Virus record (IMG/VR): IMGVR_UViG_3300047586_000182
Span: 1-38,601 of that record
From: a virus
Direction: 5' to 3' (one strand)
Length of the DNA stretch: 38,601 nucleotides
The notes beneath the pieces are model-generated. The model was not told the origin of the DNA and did not search any database. It saw nothing but the letters and a program-made list of their open reading frames with translations. The position numbers and the translations under genes are program-made. Positions 31,624-38,068 of this stretch are shown here, piece after piece; the stretch's first letter is position 1, and the number at the start of each line of letters is the position of its first letter.

Positions 31624-32321
31624 TGAGCTATTCCAGGACGATTTGGGTCGAGCATTCGATGAACGAATCTCAGAAAATAGCCGCCCTCAACAATCTTGAA
31701 ACCCAGTATGATGCGTCTATTGCCGCCGTTATTGCCCATCGGCACGATTCTATCTACTTCACAAAATCAGAAGCTAACTCTCGGTTCTTTGGGGCCAGCA
31801 ACGATGGTGTAGGCTCTGGGGCAAATGCTGGTACCCTGGACGGTTACACAGCCGACGCTATTAGCTCATCATCCATTGCGCCAGGCTTCATCGTGATGTA
31901 CGCAGGCACGGATTATGCTCTTCCAGGCGGCTGGGAGGAATACGCCGCTGCAAATGGAAAATTCCCTGTAGGTGCTGGCGCGACCTATGCAGTGAAGACG
32001 GTCGGTGGAAACCAGATGACAGGATCGCCACTGAACCCACATGGCACGATCTCTGGCTTTGCGATGGACCTCGGAACGATGCCCCCGCATACACACACAT
32101 TCACACAATATTATAATCCGAAGGTCGACAATAGGGCAGTAGGCACGCCCACAATGTACTGTTACGTGAACGCGAGTCTCTTGACGCACACCGGTTATGC
32201 CTACGATGATGTTGGTGGAACGGCCGCAGGTGCCTCGCATTCGCACGAATGCACCGTCAGCCTAAACAGCATCGATCATACTCCGCCTAACGTGATTTTA
32301 AGATTTCTAAAAAAGTCGTGA
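31623..32321 (+). CDS. Tail collar/fibre protein 1
   Basis: 232 aa from ATG 31623 overlapping the hub stop; an upstream in-frame ATG is inside the hub gene. Pattern: N-terminal helix with WVEHSMNESQKIAALNNLET, HRHDSIYFTKSEANSRFFG, then the collar domain GGWEEYAAANGKFPVGAGAT, and His-rich PPHTHTFTQYY and SHSHECTVS, a metal-binding HxH style as in T4 gp12-like tips. Ends in NHTPPNVILRFL-type sequence. First of three paralogues. Confidence 0.72.
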   Translation: MSYSRTIWVEHSMNESQKIAALNNLETQYDASIAAVIAHRHDSIYFTKSEANSRFFGASNDGVGSGANAGTLDGYTADAISSSSIAPGFIVMYAGTDYALPGGWEEYAAANGKFPVGAGATYAVKTVGGNQMTGSPLNPHGTISGFAMDLGTMPPHTHTFTQYYNPKVDNRAVGTPTMYCYVNASLLTHTGYAYDDVGGTAAGASHSHECTVSLNSIDHTPPNVILRFLKKS

Positions 32322-32328
32322 GGTTTCC

Positions 32329-33027
32329 ATGCTTTACTCAAAGCTCAATTTAGCGGATGATATTGATGACATCACCGCGCGCGCTATGAATTGTATGGAA
32401 ACTATAGCAGAGGACTGCTTATCAGACATATCTACCCACGACCACGATTCTCTATATTTGACAAAAGTTCTGGCAAATGCGTCTTACTGGTCAGTTGACA
32501 ATGGGCATTTATGTAACGCTGACATGTTGCAAGGCTCTCATGCATCGGATCTCTTGGGTCATGGAGCTAGCTTGCCAATAGGCGCAATGATCTTCTGGGA
32601 TGGTCTACTAGGCAGCATCCCGGCTGGATGGTATCTGGCAGACGGAAATAATGGCACCATGGACATGCGCAATTATTTCCCGGTCGGAACTTCTAGCACT
32701 TTCGCAATAGGAGCAACTCGCGGATCAGCCACAAACACGCCATCGGGATCTATATCCGACCAGGGGCACGCGCTCACTGTCGCTGAAATGCCTCGCCACC
32801 TTCACGACGTCATAGACTACTACTTTCTGCCAGGGACAGCGGTAGTAGCGGTCTATACGGGGGGGTCATTTGCCACTTATCAATATAATTATTCAACCAA
32901 AACAACTACTGTGGATTCGGTGGGGGGAGGAGCAGCGCACGTTCACAGCAGATCAACATGGTCGGCTGACGCAATATCCAATCTTCCACCATATATAGCA
33001 TTATATATAATAGAGAGGGTGTTCTGA
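32329..33027 (+). CDS. Tail collar/fibre protein 2
   Basis: 232 aa, GAGGT upstream. Same order as its neighbours: HDHDSLYLTKVLANASYW, then SLPIGAMIFWDGLLGSIPAG WYLADGNNGT, a collar domain, MDMRNYFPVGTSSTFAIGA, EMPRHLHDVIDYYFLPG, AHVHSRSTW and LPPYIALYIIERVF. His pairs match those of the first paralogue. One-base overlap with the next gene (TGATG). Confidence 0.72.
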   Translation: MLYSKLNLADDIDDITARAMNCMETIAEDCLSDISTHDHDSLYLTKVLANASYWSVDNGHLCNADMLQGSHASDLLGHGASLPIGAMIFWDGLLGSIPAGWYLADGNNGTMDMRNYFPVGTSSTFAIGATRGSATNTPSGSISDQGHALTVAEMPRHLHDVIDYYFLPGTAVVAVYTGGSFATYQYNYSTKTTTVDSVGGGAAHVHSRSTWSADAISNLPPYIALYIIERVF

Positions 33028-33695
33028 TGGGATACACGAAAACCGTTTGGGATGCCAGCACTCCGCTATCGGAAAGCAATCTCGCGCATCTCGAATCCCA
33101 GGCGGATGCCCTCGACTCGGCGATGCTGGCTGTGAATCATTCAGCAGATTATTACACGATTACCGAATATGTTAGTCGCTTTTTCAACATTACAGCAATG
33201 GGTCCGGGCAGTGGTGCGGATGCCGATTTACTGGGAGGACGTACGAAGGCCCAAGTATTAGCAGCTTCCGTCCCAGTGAGCACAGTCATTATGTGGCATG
33301 GGAATATTGCCTCTCTGCCCGCTGGTTTTCTGCGTTGTGATGGCAGCAACGGTACCCCGAACATGGGGAATCGTCTGCCATTCGGTGGAAATTATAATAT
33401 CAAGACTGCCGGAGGGCAGGCGAGCACTGCCTGGGCGGGCAACGTTTCTATCCAGTCACATGTGCTCACTATCCAGGAACTTGCGAACCATACACATAAC
33501 TGGTATGATGAATATCCTTCCGGACTCACTGATATGTGCACGAAATATGATACTCCATTAGCTACCGGAAATCAGAATTATTGCGTTACGAGTTTCACCG
33601 GTGGCGGCGGAGGACATAGTAGCAATGCGACTTTAACGGGAGTAAATGCTAATTATCCGCTTTGCAAAGCGGTTCACTTTCTGATCAAAACATAA
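33027..33695 (+). CDS. Tail collar/fibre protein 3
   Basis: 222 aa. MGYTKTVWDASTPLSESNLA, then VSTVIMWHGNIASLPAGFLR and CDGSNGTPNMGNRLPFGGNY are a clear phage collar domain; ELANHTHNWYDEY and GGGGHSSNATLTGV carry the His motifs. Start overlaps the second gene. Together the three may make a heterotrimeric or alternative tip; sequences differ enough to suggest different ligands. Confidence 0.72.
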   Translation: MGYTKTVWDASTPLSESNLAHLESQADALDSAMLAVNHSADYYTITEYVSRFFNITAMGPGSGADADLLGGRTKAQVLAASVPVSTVIMWHGNIASLPAGFLRCDGSNGTPNMGNRLPFGGNYNIKTAGGQASTAWAGNVSIQSHVLTIQELANHTHNWYDEYPSGLTDMCTKYDTPLATGNQNYCVTSFTGGGGGHSSNATLTGVNANYPLCKAVHFLIKT

Positions 33696-33711
33696 TTGAG
33701 GGAGAATTAAA

Positions 33712-34038
33712 ATGGAACAAACCGATGTAGAATCTATGAGTCCTCGCGAACTATTCCGCGAGCTGGGATTGACTGAGCGAAAACTAATGGCCGCAAAGAA
33801 GTCCATGCAGTCGGCCCAGGAGACTTACGGCAAGGCCCGCCAGGAGATAGCCGAGCGGGCCAGGCCCGAAGGTGTGGAGTGGTTCTGTGAGAAGTATCTC
33901 AGGTCAGAGAAGGACGCCATCACAGTCTGCATAGGCGTCCTGGAGGATCTGCAGGGCACGTACAACCAGATTGGCCGAGAGATCGACCTCAGAAGGATGG
34001 AGCTCGACCAAGAGAAGATTAAGATGGGGCTATCTTAG
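33712..34038 (+). CDS. Hypothetical coiled-coil protein, 108 aa
   Basis: GAGGGAGAATTAAAATGG forms the start context, almost the same as at 19922 and 20112. Helical throughout, with KLMAAKKSMQSAQETYGKAR and a C-terminal coiled coil (RREIDLRRMELDQEKIKMG-like). Last rightward gene of the tail block; its stop overlaps the stop of the convergent leftward gene by 3 bp. Function unknown. Confidence 0.62.
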   Translation: MEQTDVESMSPRELFRELGLTERKLMAAKKSMQSAQETYGKARQEIAERARPEGVEWFCEKYLRSEKDAITVCIGVLEDLQGTYNQIGREIDLRRMELDQEKIKMGLS

Positions 34039-34235
34039 GCCTCATCTTTCTTAGTTTCGAGTTCGTGGATGTAATCTATTAGGGCGTCCGTACTTTCTTC
34101 CACCATAAGATATCCATGCGTGCCGTCAGCACGAGCTTTTATAAATATCGACACTTTGTCCTTGGCAGATGTAGCGTTATCGAATGCGACTTGGACGGCT
34201 TTCTCTTTGATATCATTACTCTTAAAAGGCCACAT
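34035..34235 (-). CDS. Small hypothetical protein, 66 aa
   Basis: On the minus strand, AAGGAGGT lies 7 nt before the ATG (34235), which makes this start far better than an upstream one overlapping the integrase. The peptide MWPFKSNDIKEKAVQVAFDN, ATSAKDKVSIFIKARADGTH and an acidic helix is helical-beta. Encoded just downstream of the integrase in the same direction; it could be a late member of the lysogeny operon. No family recognised. Confidence 0.65.
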   Translation of the reverse strand: MWPFKSNDIKEKAVQVAFDNATSAKDKVSIFIKARADGTHGYLMVEESTDALIDYIHELETKKDEA

Positions 34236-34252
34236 ATTCAACCTCCTTATAC

Positions 34253-35164
34253 TTAGATCCCTAATTGTGGTATATGCGCTAGGTAGCTTTTCCTCACATC
34301 TTCTGGTGAGATGTGGACGTAGGGCCCCATGCTGCCTCTTGGCGCATCTCCTCTGAGCCAGGCAATATATCGCTCTTCCATGCCTGCCCGATAGAGCCAG
34401 GTAGTGAAGGCGTGCCTGCAGCAATGCGGCGTGAACCTGTGCTCTAGGAGCTTGCTGCCCGGGTCATGCAGACTGGCACGGATAGCGTGCTTCTCGACTG
34501 CTGCCTCCAGACCCCGGAGGGATAGACGCGAGGAGTTCTTGCTCGGGAACAGGGCCAGGCCTCCATGAGTCGATCTATTTTTGCGGGCCAGGAACCATGC
34601 CGCCAGAACTTCCTCCGTCTCAGCGTCAAAGAATAGCAACCTATTAGAGCGCTTCGATGTGGGTTTGAGGCGGATTTCTCTTTTTAGAAGATTTACATCC
34701 CCTACGTCCAGCGCTAGCATTTCGTTGGCCCGCATCCCGGTCTTGAAAAGGAGCATGAGCATGGCCTTGGCCCGGCTGTCCAGGATCAAGTTCACCAGGC
34801 GGCCCGCATCCTCCACAGAGATGAGCTGCCGGACATCCTGGGCGAGCTGCTCCTTATACTGATGGACGTAGCGGCGCCGGAACGGAGGGACCGGGTTGCT
34901 CGAAACAAGCCCCTCCTCGGCCAGGTACTCGTAGAAATTGGAGAGATGAGAGAAGGCCTTGTCGATGGTGGACTGCTTGAGGTCACGGCCGTGGAGGGCC
35001 ATAAGGTAGGCCTTCAGGTCTGATCTGGTGGCCTCTTCCGGGGCTTTCTGGAGGCCTGTCAAGAACTCCTGGATGTAGGATACTGAGGTGCCAGAATACT
35101 TGTGACCCCGGAGCTGGCAATCCGAACGAAAGTCGTCTACGAGGGTCAATTTATCGGCATCCAT
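34253..35164 (-). CDS. int: Tyrosine recombinase (integrase)
   Basis: 303 aa. N-terminal SAM-like core-binding domain (TSVSYIQEFLTGLQKAPEEA, STIDKAFSHLSNFYEYLAEE), then the catalytic domain with Arg in FKTGMRANEMLALDVGDV, HCCRHAF (His-x-x-Arg of box II), a basic KPTSKRSNRLL strand and the nucleophile Tyr in MGPYVHISPEDVRKSY. Archaeal XerA-like. It would insert the genome at an attachment site, often a tRNA gene; the tRNA-like unit at 1639-1722 is the only tRNA-like candidate seen. Start overlaps the 48-aa membrane gene by 14 nt. Confidence 0.93.
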   Translation of the reverse strand: MDADKLTLVDDFRSDCQLRGHKYSGTSVSYIQEFLTGLQKAPEEATRSDLKAYLMALHGRDLKQSTIDKAFSHLSNFYEYLAEEGLVSSNPVPPFRRRYVHQYKEQLAQDVRQLISVEDAGRLVNLILDSRAKAMLMLLFKTGMRANEMLALDVGDVNLLKREIRLKPTSKRSNRLLFFDAETEEVLAAWFLARKNRSTHGGLALFPSKNSSRLSLRGLEAAVEKHAIRASLHDPGSKLLEHRFTPHCCRHAFTTWLYRAGMEERYIAWLRGDAPRGSMGPYVHISPEDVRKSYLAHIPQLGI

Positions 35165-35297
35165 TCCAGGGGAATGTGATAAAGGCGATCAGAAACGCGA
35201 GAATGGCACCCGCGCACATGCCCATTCCCAACAGATTAAATGGATCGAAATATGACAGGACCCGCCTTAGATTTTCGATCTCTTCATATAAAGTCAT
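35151..35297 (-). CDS. Small membrane protein, 48 aa
   Basis: Minus-strand frame from ATG 35297 to TAA 35151. First half is charged (MTLYEEIENLRRVLSYFD), second half a membrane segment (GMCAGAILAFLIAFITFPW). An ATG three codons upstream is also possible; GGAG is upstream. It overlaps the integrase start and is probably cotranscribed. Function unknown. Confidence 0.6.
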   Translation of the reverse strand: MTLYEEIENLRRVLSYFDPFNLLGMGMCAGAILAFLIAFITFPWNGCR

Positions 35298-35346
35298 CTT
35301 ATCCATCTCCATCTATAAAGCTGGCAATCAGCCCGGAAGTCATCGA

Positions 35347-35781
35347 TCAGGGACATTGAATTTCAGTACCAACCACGATTTTCATTTTATTGCAGCATGA
35401 CATTACACGATCAAGCGCCCTCTCAAATCGTGCCCATTTATCGAGCTTGCCGTTGTGTATTCCGACGCTTACACGATCTCCCAACACCGTGCTAGGAATC
35501 AGCCATACATGTTCAGGATTCAATGATTCACGATTGTCAAATGCCAGACAGAGAAAATAATCTGCCACTATATTATGGTTTATCGCAAAGTTCCAAGAAT
35601 ATGCAGTTCCTTGATAACGTCTACAAGAACTTTTGATATCGATCTTGAATCCTTTTCCACATATATAATCATACTTTGGATTATTTACGGGCATTCGTTC
35701 CATATGATCAAAGAATGTTGATAAAATTCTTTCCGAAACGTAAACTCCTAAATATGGCGCGCTGTTTTTTGCTTCTTCCAT
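35347..35781 (-). CDS. PD-(D/E)xK-like nuclease, putative
   Basis: 144 aa. NNPKYDYICGKGFKIDIKSS has the D-x(n)-(D)xK layout of a PD-(D/E)xK nuclease (IDIK as the core strand), followed by WNFAINHNIVADYFLCLAFD and PEHVWLIPSTVLG, like phage and archaeal proteins of unknown function near homing or restriction genes. Two Cys in CCNKM at the end. It may protect the provirus, or act in DNA processing; no modification gene is next to it. Confidence 0.6.
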   Translation of the reverse strand: MEEAKNSAPYLGVYVSERILSTFFDHMERMPVNNPKYDYICGKGFKIDIKSSCRRYQGTAYSWNFAINHNIVADYFLCLAFDNRESLNPEHVWLIPSTVLGDRVSVGIHNGKLDKWARFERALDRVMSCCNKMKIVVGTEIQCP

Positions 35782-35803
35782 CGACCTGACATTTATGACA
35801 CCT

Positions 35804-36277
35804 CTATGTGACTGTATCCGCGAATTTATCGATTATATCATTTCGGGCCTTGACAGGGCCAATTTTCATTTCAGTGTCATAATCTTTGACCCATTTGGAG
35901 TAAACCGTTCCCGATCCTATTTGTGTCCCAAACTGCCCTCCGGGTTTGTTGACACCGATCTCAGCCTTATCAGGGAATCCATACTCATTATAAAAGTTTA
36001 TGTAGGTTCTGAGGCCAGCATATAATACGTTTCCCACGCTAGGCACGCTGGTATTGTCAACCGTGACTGTCATTGAAACATGGTCTTCCCAGATGAAGCA
36101 AGATACTTCAAGCAATCCAGAGCTAGGGGCAAAAATACCAATTTCCTTTTCATAGTTCTCTTTCAATGGTTTTTGGTACTTGTCATTGACCCCAAGATAA
36201 TCATATACCGCTACACCAGGCACTGATAAGATCAAAAGAGCCCCTATCAGGATTATTGCTATACATTTTTCACTCAT
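35804..36277 (-). CDS. Exported or membrane-anchored protein, 157 aa
   Basis: N-terminus MSEKCIAIILIGALLILSVP is a signal peptide or anchor. The mature part is beta-rich (LLEVSCFIWEDHVSMTVTVD, VLYAGLRTYINFYNEYGFPD). GGGAGGAT lies before the ATG and an own promoter with operator palindrome lies about 110 nt upstream. A surface protein made from the lysogeny block suggests superinfection exclusion, by inference. Confidence 0.65.
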   Translation of the reverse strand: MSEKCIAIILIGALLILSVPGVAVYDYLGVNDKYQKPLKENYEKEIGIFAPSSGLLEVSCFIWEDHVSMTVTVDNTSVPSVGNVLYAGLRTYINFYNEYGFPDKAEIGVNKPGGQFGTQIGSGTVYSKWVKDYDTEMKIGPVKARNDIIDKFADTVT

Positions 36278-36387
36278 GAATTATCCTCCCTAAAGTTTTA
36301 GTCTTTAGCTCCTAAAGCTTATCTACATGACATTTGATTCATACTATACTATTCACTTAATATCTTATCCTTATCCAAACTAACTTA

Positions 36388-36413
36388 ATATATAAACATG
36401 TGATAATCACATG
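36388..36413 (-). promoter_or_regulatory. Promoter with operator palindrome for the leftward block
   Basis: On the minus strand CATGTGATTATCACATG (36397-36413), a perfect 8+1+8 palindrome, is followed at once by TTTATATATTAAG, a strong TATA box. The palindrome covers the BRE position, so a bound dimer would block TFB. The first gene starts near 36277, giving a leader of about 85 nt. Confidence 0.6.
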
Positions 36414-36419
36414 CTTTTT

Positions 36420-36602
36420 TCATTGAAATCTTCCAGATTTCTTTTCACATTCTTCGAAGGCTTTTAGCAGCTCCGCGAGGGCCTTGTCCTTGGACCTGTG
36501 GCCATGCTTTTTCTGAAATCTGTCCAATATCTCATGGACGTCCTCGGGCACCATGACGTTGACTCTTTTTAGGTCCATAGGAGCGAACATTATAGCATTC
36601 AT
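36420..36602 (-). CDS. Ribbon-helix-helix regulator (CopG/Arc-like), 60 aa
   Basis: PMDLKRVNVMVPEDVHEILD followed by RFQKKHGHRSKDKALAELLK has the RHH layout: basic beta strand (LKRVNVMVP) and two helices. Probable repressor. A TATA box (TTATATA) lies about 26 nt upstream of ATG 36602 and no ribosome-binding site is seen, as for a leaderless archaeal mRNA; the Met at residues 5 or 9 are alternative starts. Its promoter shares 12-bp repeats with the divergent early genes, which suggests autoregulation. Confidence 0.78.
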   Translation of the reverse strand: MNAIMFAPMDLKRVNVMVPEDVHEILDRFQKKHGHRSKDKALAELLKAFEECEKKSGRFQ

Positions 36603-36622
36603 ATTTAATACATCAACCCCAA

Positions 36623-36675
36623 CGTATATAAGTCTTATGTCTACGTCGACATCTACGTCGACATCTATTTATACC
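36623..36675. promoter_or_regulatory. Bidirectional promoter with tandem 12-bp repeats
   Basis: CTACGTCGACAT occurs twice in tandem (36641-36652 and 36653-36664). On the left a minus-strand TATA box (36623-36632) serves the RHH gene; on the right ATTTATACC (36667-36675) serves the early genes. Tandem short repeats are the usual operators of RHH proteins, so one regulator could switch both directions. Confidence 0.6.
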
Positions 36676-36709
36676 TCGACGCACTATATGGTGGTAGAGG
36701 TGCGATAAG

Positions 36710-36850
36710 ATGGTACACTCAAGAAAAGTTCCAGCGAGGATCTGCAACGCCGCTCGTGCGAAGCAGACCCCAGAAGATATTGAAGCTATCCGGCAATTCT
36801 GCCGAAACCAGATTAGAGCGCATGGCCTGAAGCCTATCGGGGAGGACTGA
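36710..36850 (+). CDS. Small early protein, 46 aa
   Basis: GAGGTG at 36697-36702 is 7 nt before ATG 36710 and a TATA box lies about 38 nt upstream. The peptide MVHSRKVPARICNAARAKQT, then PEDIEAIRQFCRNQIRAHGL, is basic and helical, with two Cys. First gene of the early operon; no family recognised. The stop precedes the next start by 2 nt. Confidence 0.6.
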   Translation: MVHSRKVPARICNAARAKQTPEDIEAIRQFCRNQIRAHGLKPIGED

Positions 36851-36852
36851 AG

Positions 36853-37440
36853 ATGGCAGAAGAAAACGAAAACAAATACGAGCTTCTGCTCGATGAATCC
36901 ATAGAAGTCCTGGGAACGAAGCTCTTCAGGATCCGGGCGAAATGCTCCTTTGGATCCATAGAAAAAGGCGAGAAAGGCGGCTACATCGAAGCTGAAAAGA
37001 ACCTTTCTCAAGCGAATAATGCCTGGGTCTACGATAATGCCTGGGTCTACGATAATGCCAGGGTCTCCGGGAATGCCAGGGTCTACGGGGGTGCCTGGGT
37101 CTCCGGGAATGCCAGGGTCTACGGGGGTGCCTGGGTCTCCGGGAATGCTGAGGTCTTCGGGGATGCCGAGGTCTCCGGGAATGCCTGGGTCTACGATAAT
37201 GCCAGGGTCTCCGGGAATGCCAGGGTCTCGAAAACTTCTGATATCATCGTGATCGGTCCGGTCGGATCAAGGGACGCTTTTCTGACAATCATAGTTCCGT
37301 CCGGCAAGGCGACTACTGGATGCTTTTCCGGCTCCCTGGATGAGCTAGAAGAAGCAGCCAAGAAAAATGAAAGACAAGACTATCTAGATCTACTACCAGG
37401 CATCCGGGCCATTGTCGCCAGAAGAAAGGATGTGGCCTGA
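36853..37440 (+). CDS. Beta-helix repeat protein, 195 aa
   Basis: Residues 56-127 are twelve 6-residue units of the form (N/G/D)A(W/R/E)V(Y/S/F)(G/D), as NAWVYD and NARVSG, a left-handed beta-helix typical of LbH and of phage proteins of unknown function. The N-terminal part (NKYELLLDESIEVLGTKLFR) and the C-terminal part (SSDELEEAAKKNE-like, then a helix) flank it. GAGG lies upstream. A possible structural mimic or anti-defence scaffold; role unknown. Confidence 0.7.
   Translation: MAEENENKYELLLDESIEVLGTKLFRIRAKCSFGSIEKGEKGGYIEAEKNLSQANNAWVYDNAWVYDNARVSGNARVYGGAWVSGNARVYGGAWVSGNAEVFGDAEVSGNAWVYDNARVSGNARVSKTSDIIVIGPVGSRDAFLTIIVPSGKATTGCFSGSLDELEEAAKKNERQDYLDLLPGIRAIVARRKDVA
37018..37233 (+). 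repeat. Twelve 18-bp tandem coding repeats
   Basis: Units such as AATGCCTGGGTCTACGAT and AATGCCAGGGTCTCCGGG follow one another for 216 bp. Neighbouring copies are nearly identical at the DNA level and alternate in higher-order pairs, so copy number can change by slippage or recombination without shifting the frame. Not CRISPR: no spacers. Confidence 0.85.
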
Positions 37441-37568
37441 TGCCCTTCCGCCACCAATACGGCTTCTCATCAGCCTGCAAGTGCTGCGTGTATGCCCGGG
37501 CCTGCAAGATGACTGATGATTCGTGTCTCTATGAGATCGAAAATGGGGATGATCACGATGAATATTGA
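37440..37568 (+). CDS. Cysteine-rich microprotein, 42 aa
   Basis: Start overlaps the previous stop (TGATG). The peptide contains SACKCCVYARACKMTDDSCL with five Cys in 17 residues, followed by an acidic tail (ENGDDHDEY). It would bind zinc or be disulphide-linked. Overlaps the next gene by 11 nt. Similar very small Cys-rich proteins occur in early phage operons; function unknown. Confidence 0.55.
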   Translation: MPFRHQYGFSSACKCCVYARACKMTDDSCLYEIENGDDHDEY

Positions 37569-38067
37569 GCTAACACAGGGAAAAGTAGCCAAGATCGACG
37601 ACCAGGACGCGGATCTATCAAATGTGAAATGGTATGCCCGACGAGATGGGCGCAATTCATGTTGGTATGCAAATCGGGTCGGTCCGAGAGACAATGGCAA
37701 GCAGCACACCATAAGCATGCATCGTGTCATCTTAGAGCGCATGATCGGCAGATCTATCAAAAAAGGCGAAGAAACTGATCACATCAACCACGATGGACTT
37801 GATAACAGACGTGCAAATCTGCGCTTGGCCACTCTCACAGAGAATCGACGCAATACACGAACATTGACAATATCTAAGCTTAGTCGGTTCAAGGGAGTGA
37901 CACTGGATAACAAAAGTAAGAAGTGGGTTAGTAGAATTACCGTTAATGGTCGTACCCACGCGCTCGGGTATTTCGATAGCGAAGAGAGCGCCGCAAAAGC
38001 TTATGATGACGCGGCAAAAAAGATGTTTCAGTCTTTTTGCTGTCCGAATTTCGCAGAGGAGGACTGA
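37558..38067 (+). CDS. HNH endonuclease with AP2 domain
   Basis: 169 aa from ATG 37558; the frame extends upstream, but the family begins with (M)..IELTQGKVAKID and GGGG lies at the right distance. HNH: His in SMHRVILERMIG, DHINHDGLDNRRANLRL and NRRNTRT. AP2-like C-terminal domain: SRFKGVTLDNKSKKWVSRIT, then GYFDSEESAAKAYDDAAKK. These are mobile, site-specific homing nucleases of phages. It probably entered the early block as a selfish gene; GAGGAGG at its end serves the next gene. Confidence 0.88.
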   Translation: MNIELTQGKVAKIDDQDADLSNVKWYARRDGRNSCWYANRVGPRDNGKQHTISMHRVILERMIGRSIKKGEETDHINHDGLDNRRANLRLATLTENRRNTRTLTISKLSRFKGVTLDNKSKKWVSRITVNGRTHALGYFDSEESAAKAYDDAAKKMFQSFCCPNFAEED

Positions 38068-38068
38068 G

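Noticed and set aside
31623-33695. Possible second DGR variable repeat in the collar genes
   Set aside because: No stretch matching the template was seen at their 3' ends or elsewhere in the window.
36613-37011. 132-codon minus-strand frame under the early operon
   Set aside because: Runs across the promoter repeats and antisense to two supported genes; peptide is of low quality.
37018-37233. Possible CRISPR array
   Set aside because: The repeats are directly adjacent 18-bp coding units with no spacers.
37019-37252. Collagen-like open frame (MPGS repeats) in another frame over the 18-bp repeats
   Set aside because: It arises because an 18-bp repeat keeps all three frames open. The flanking parts are coding only in the beta-helix frame, and no ribosome-binding site is present.
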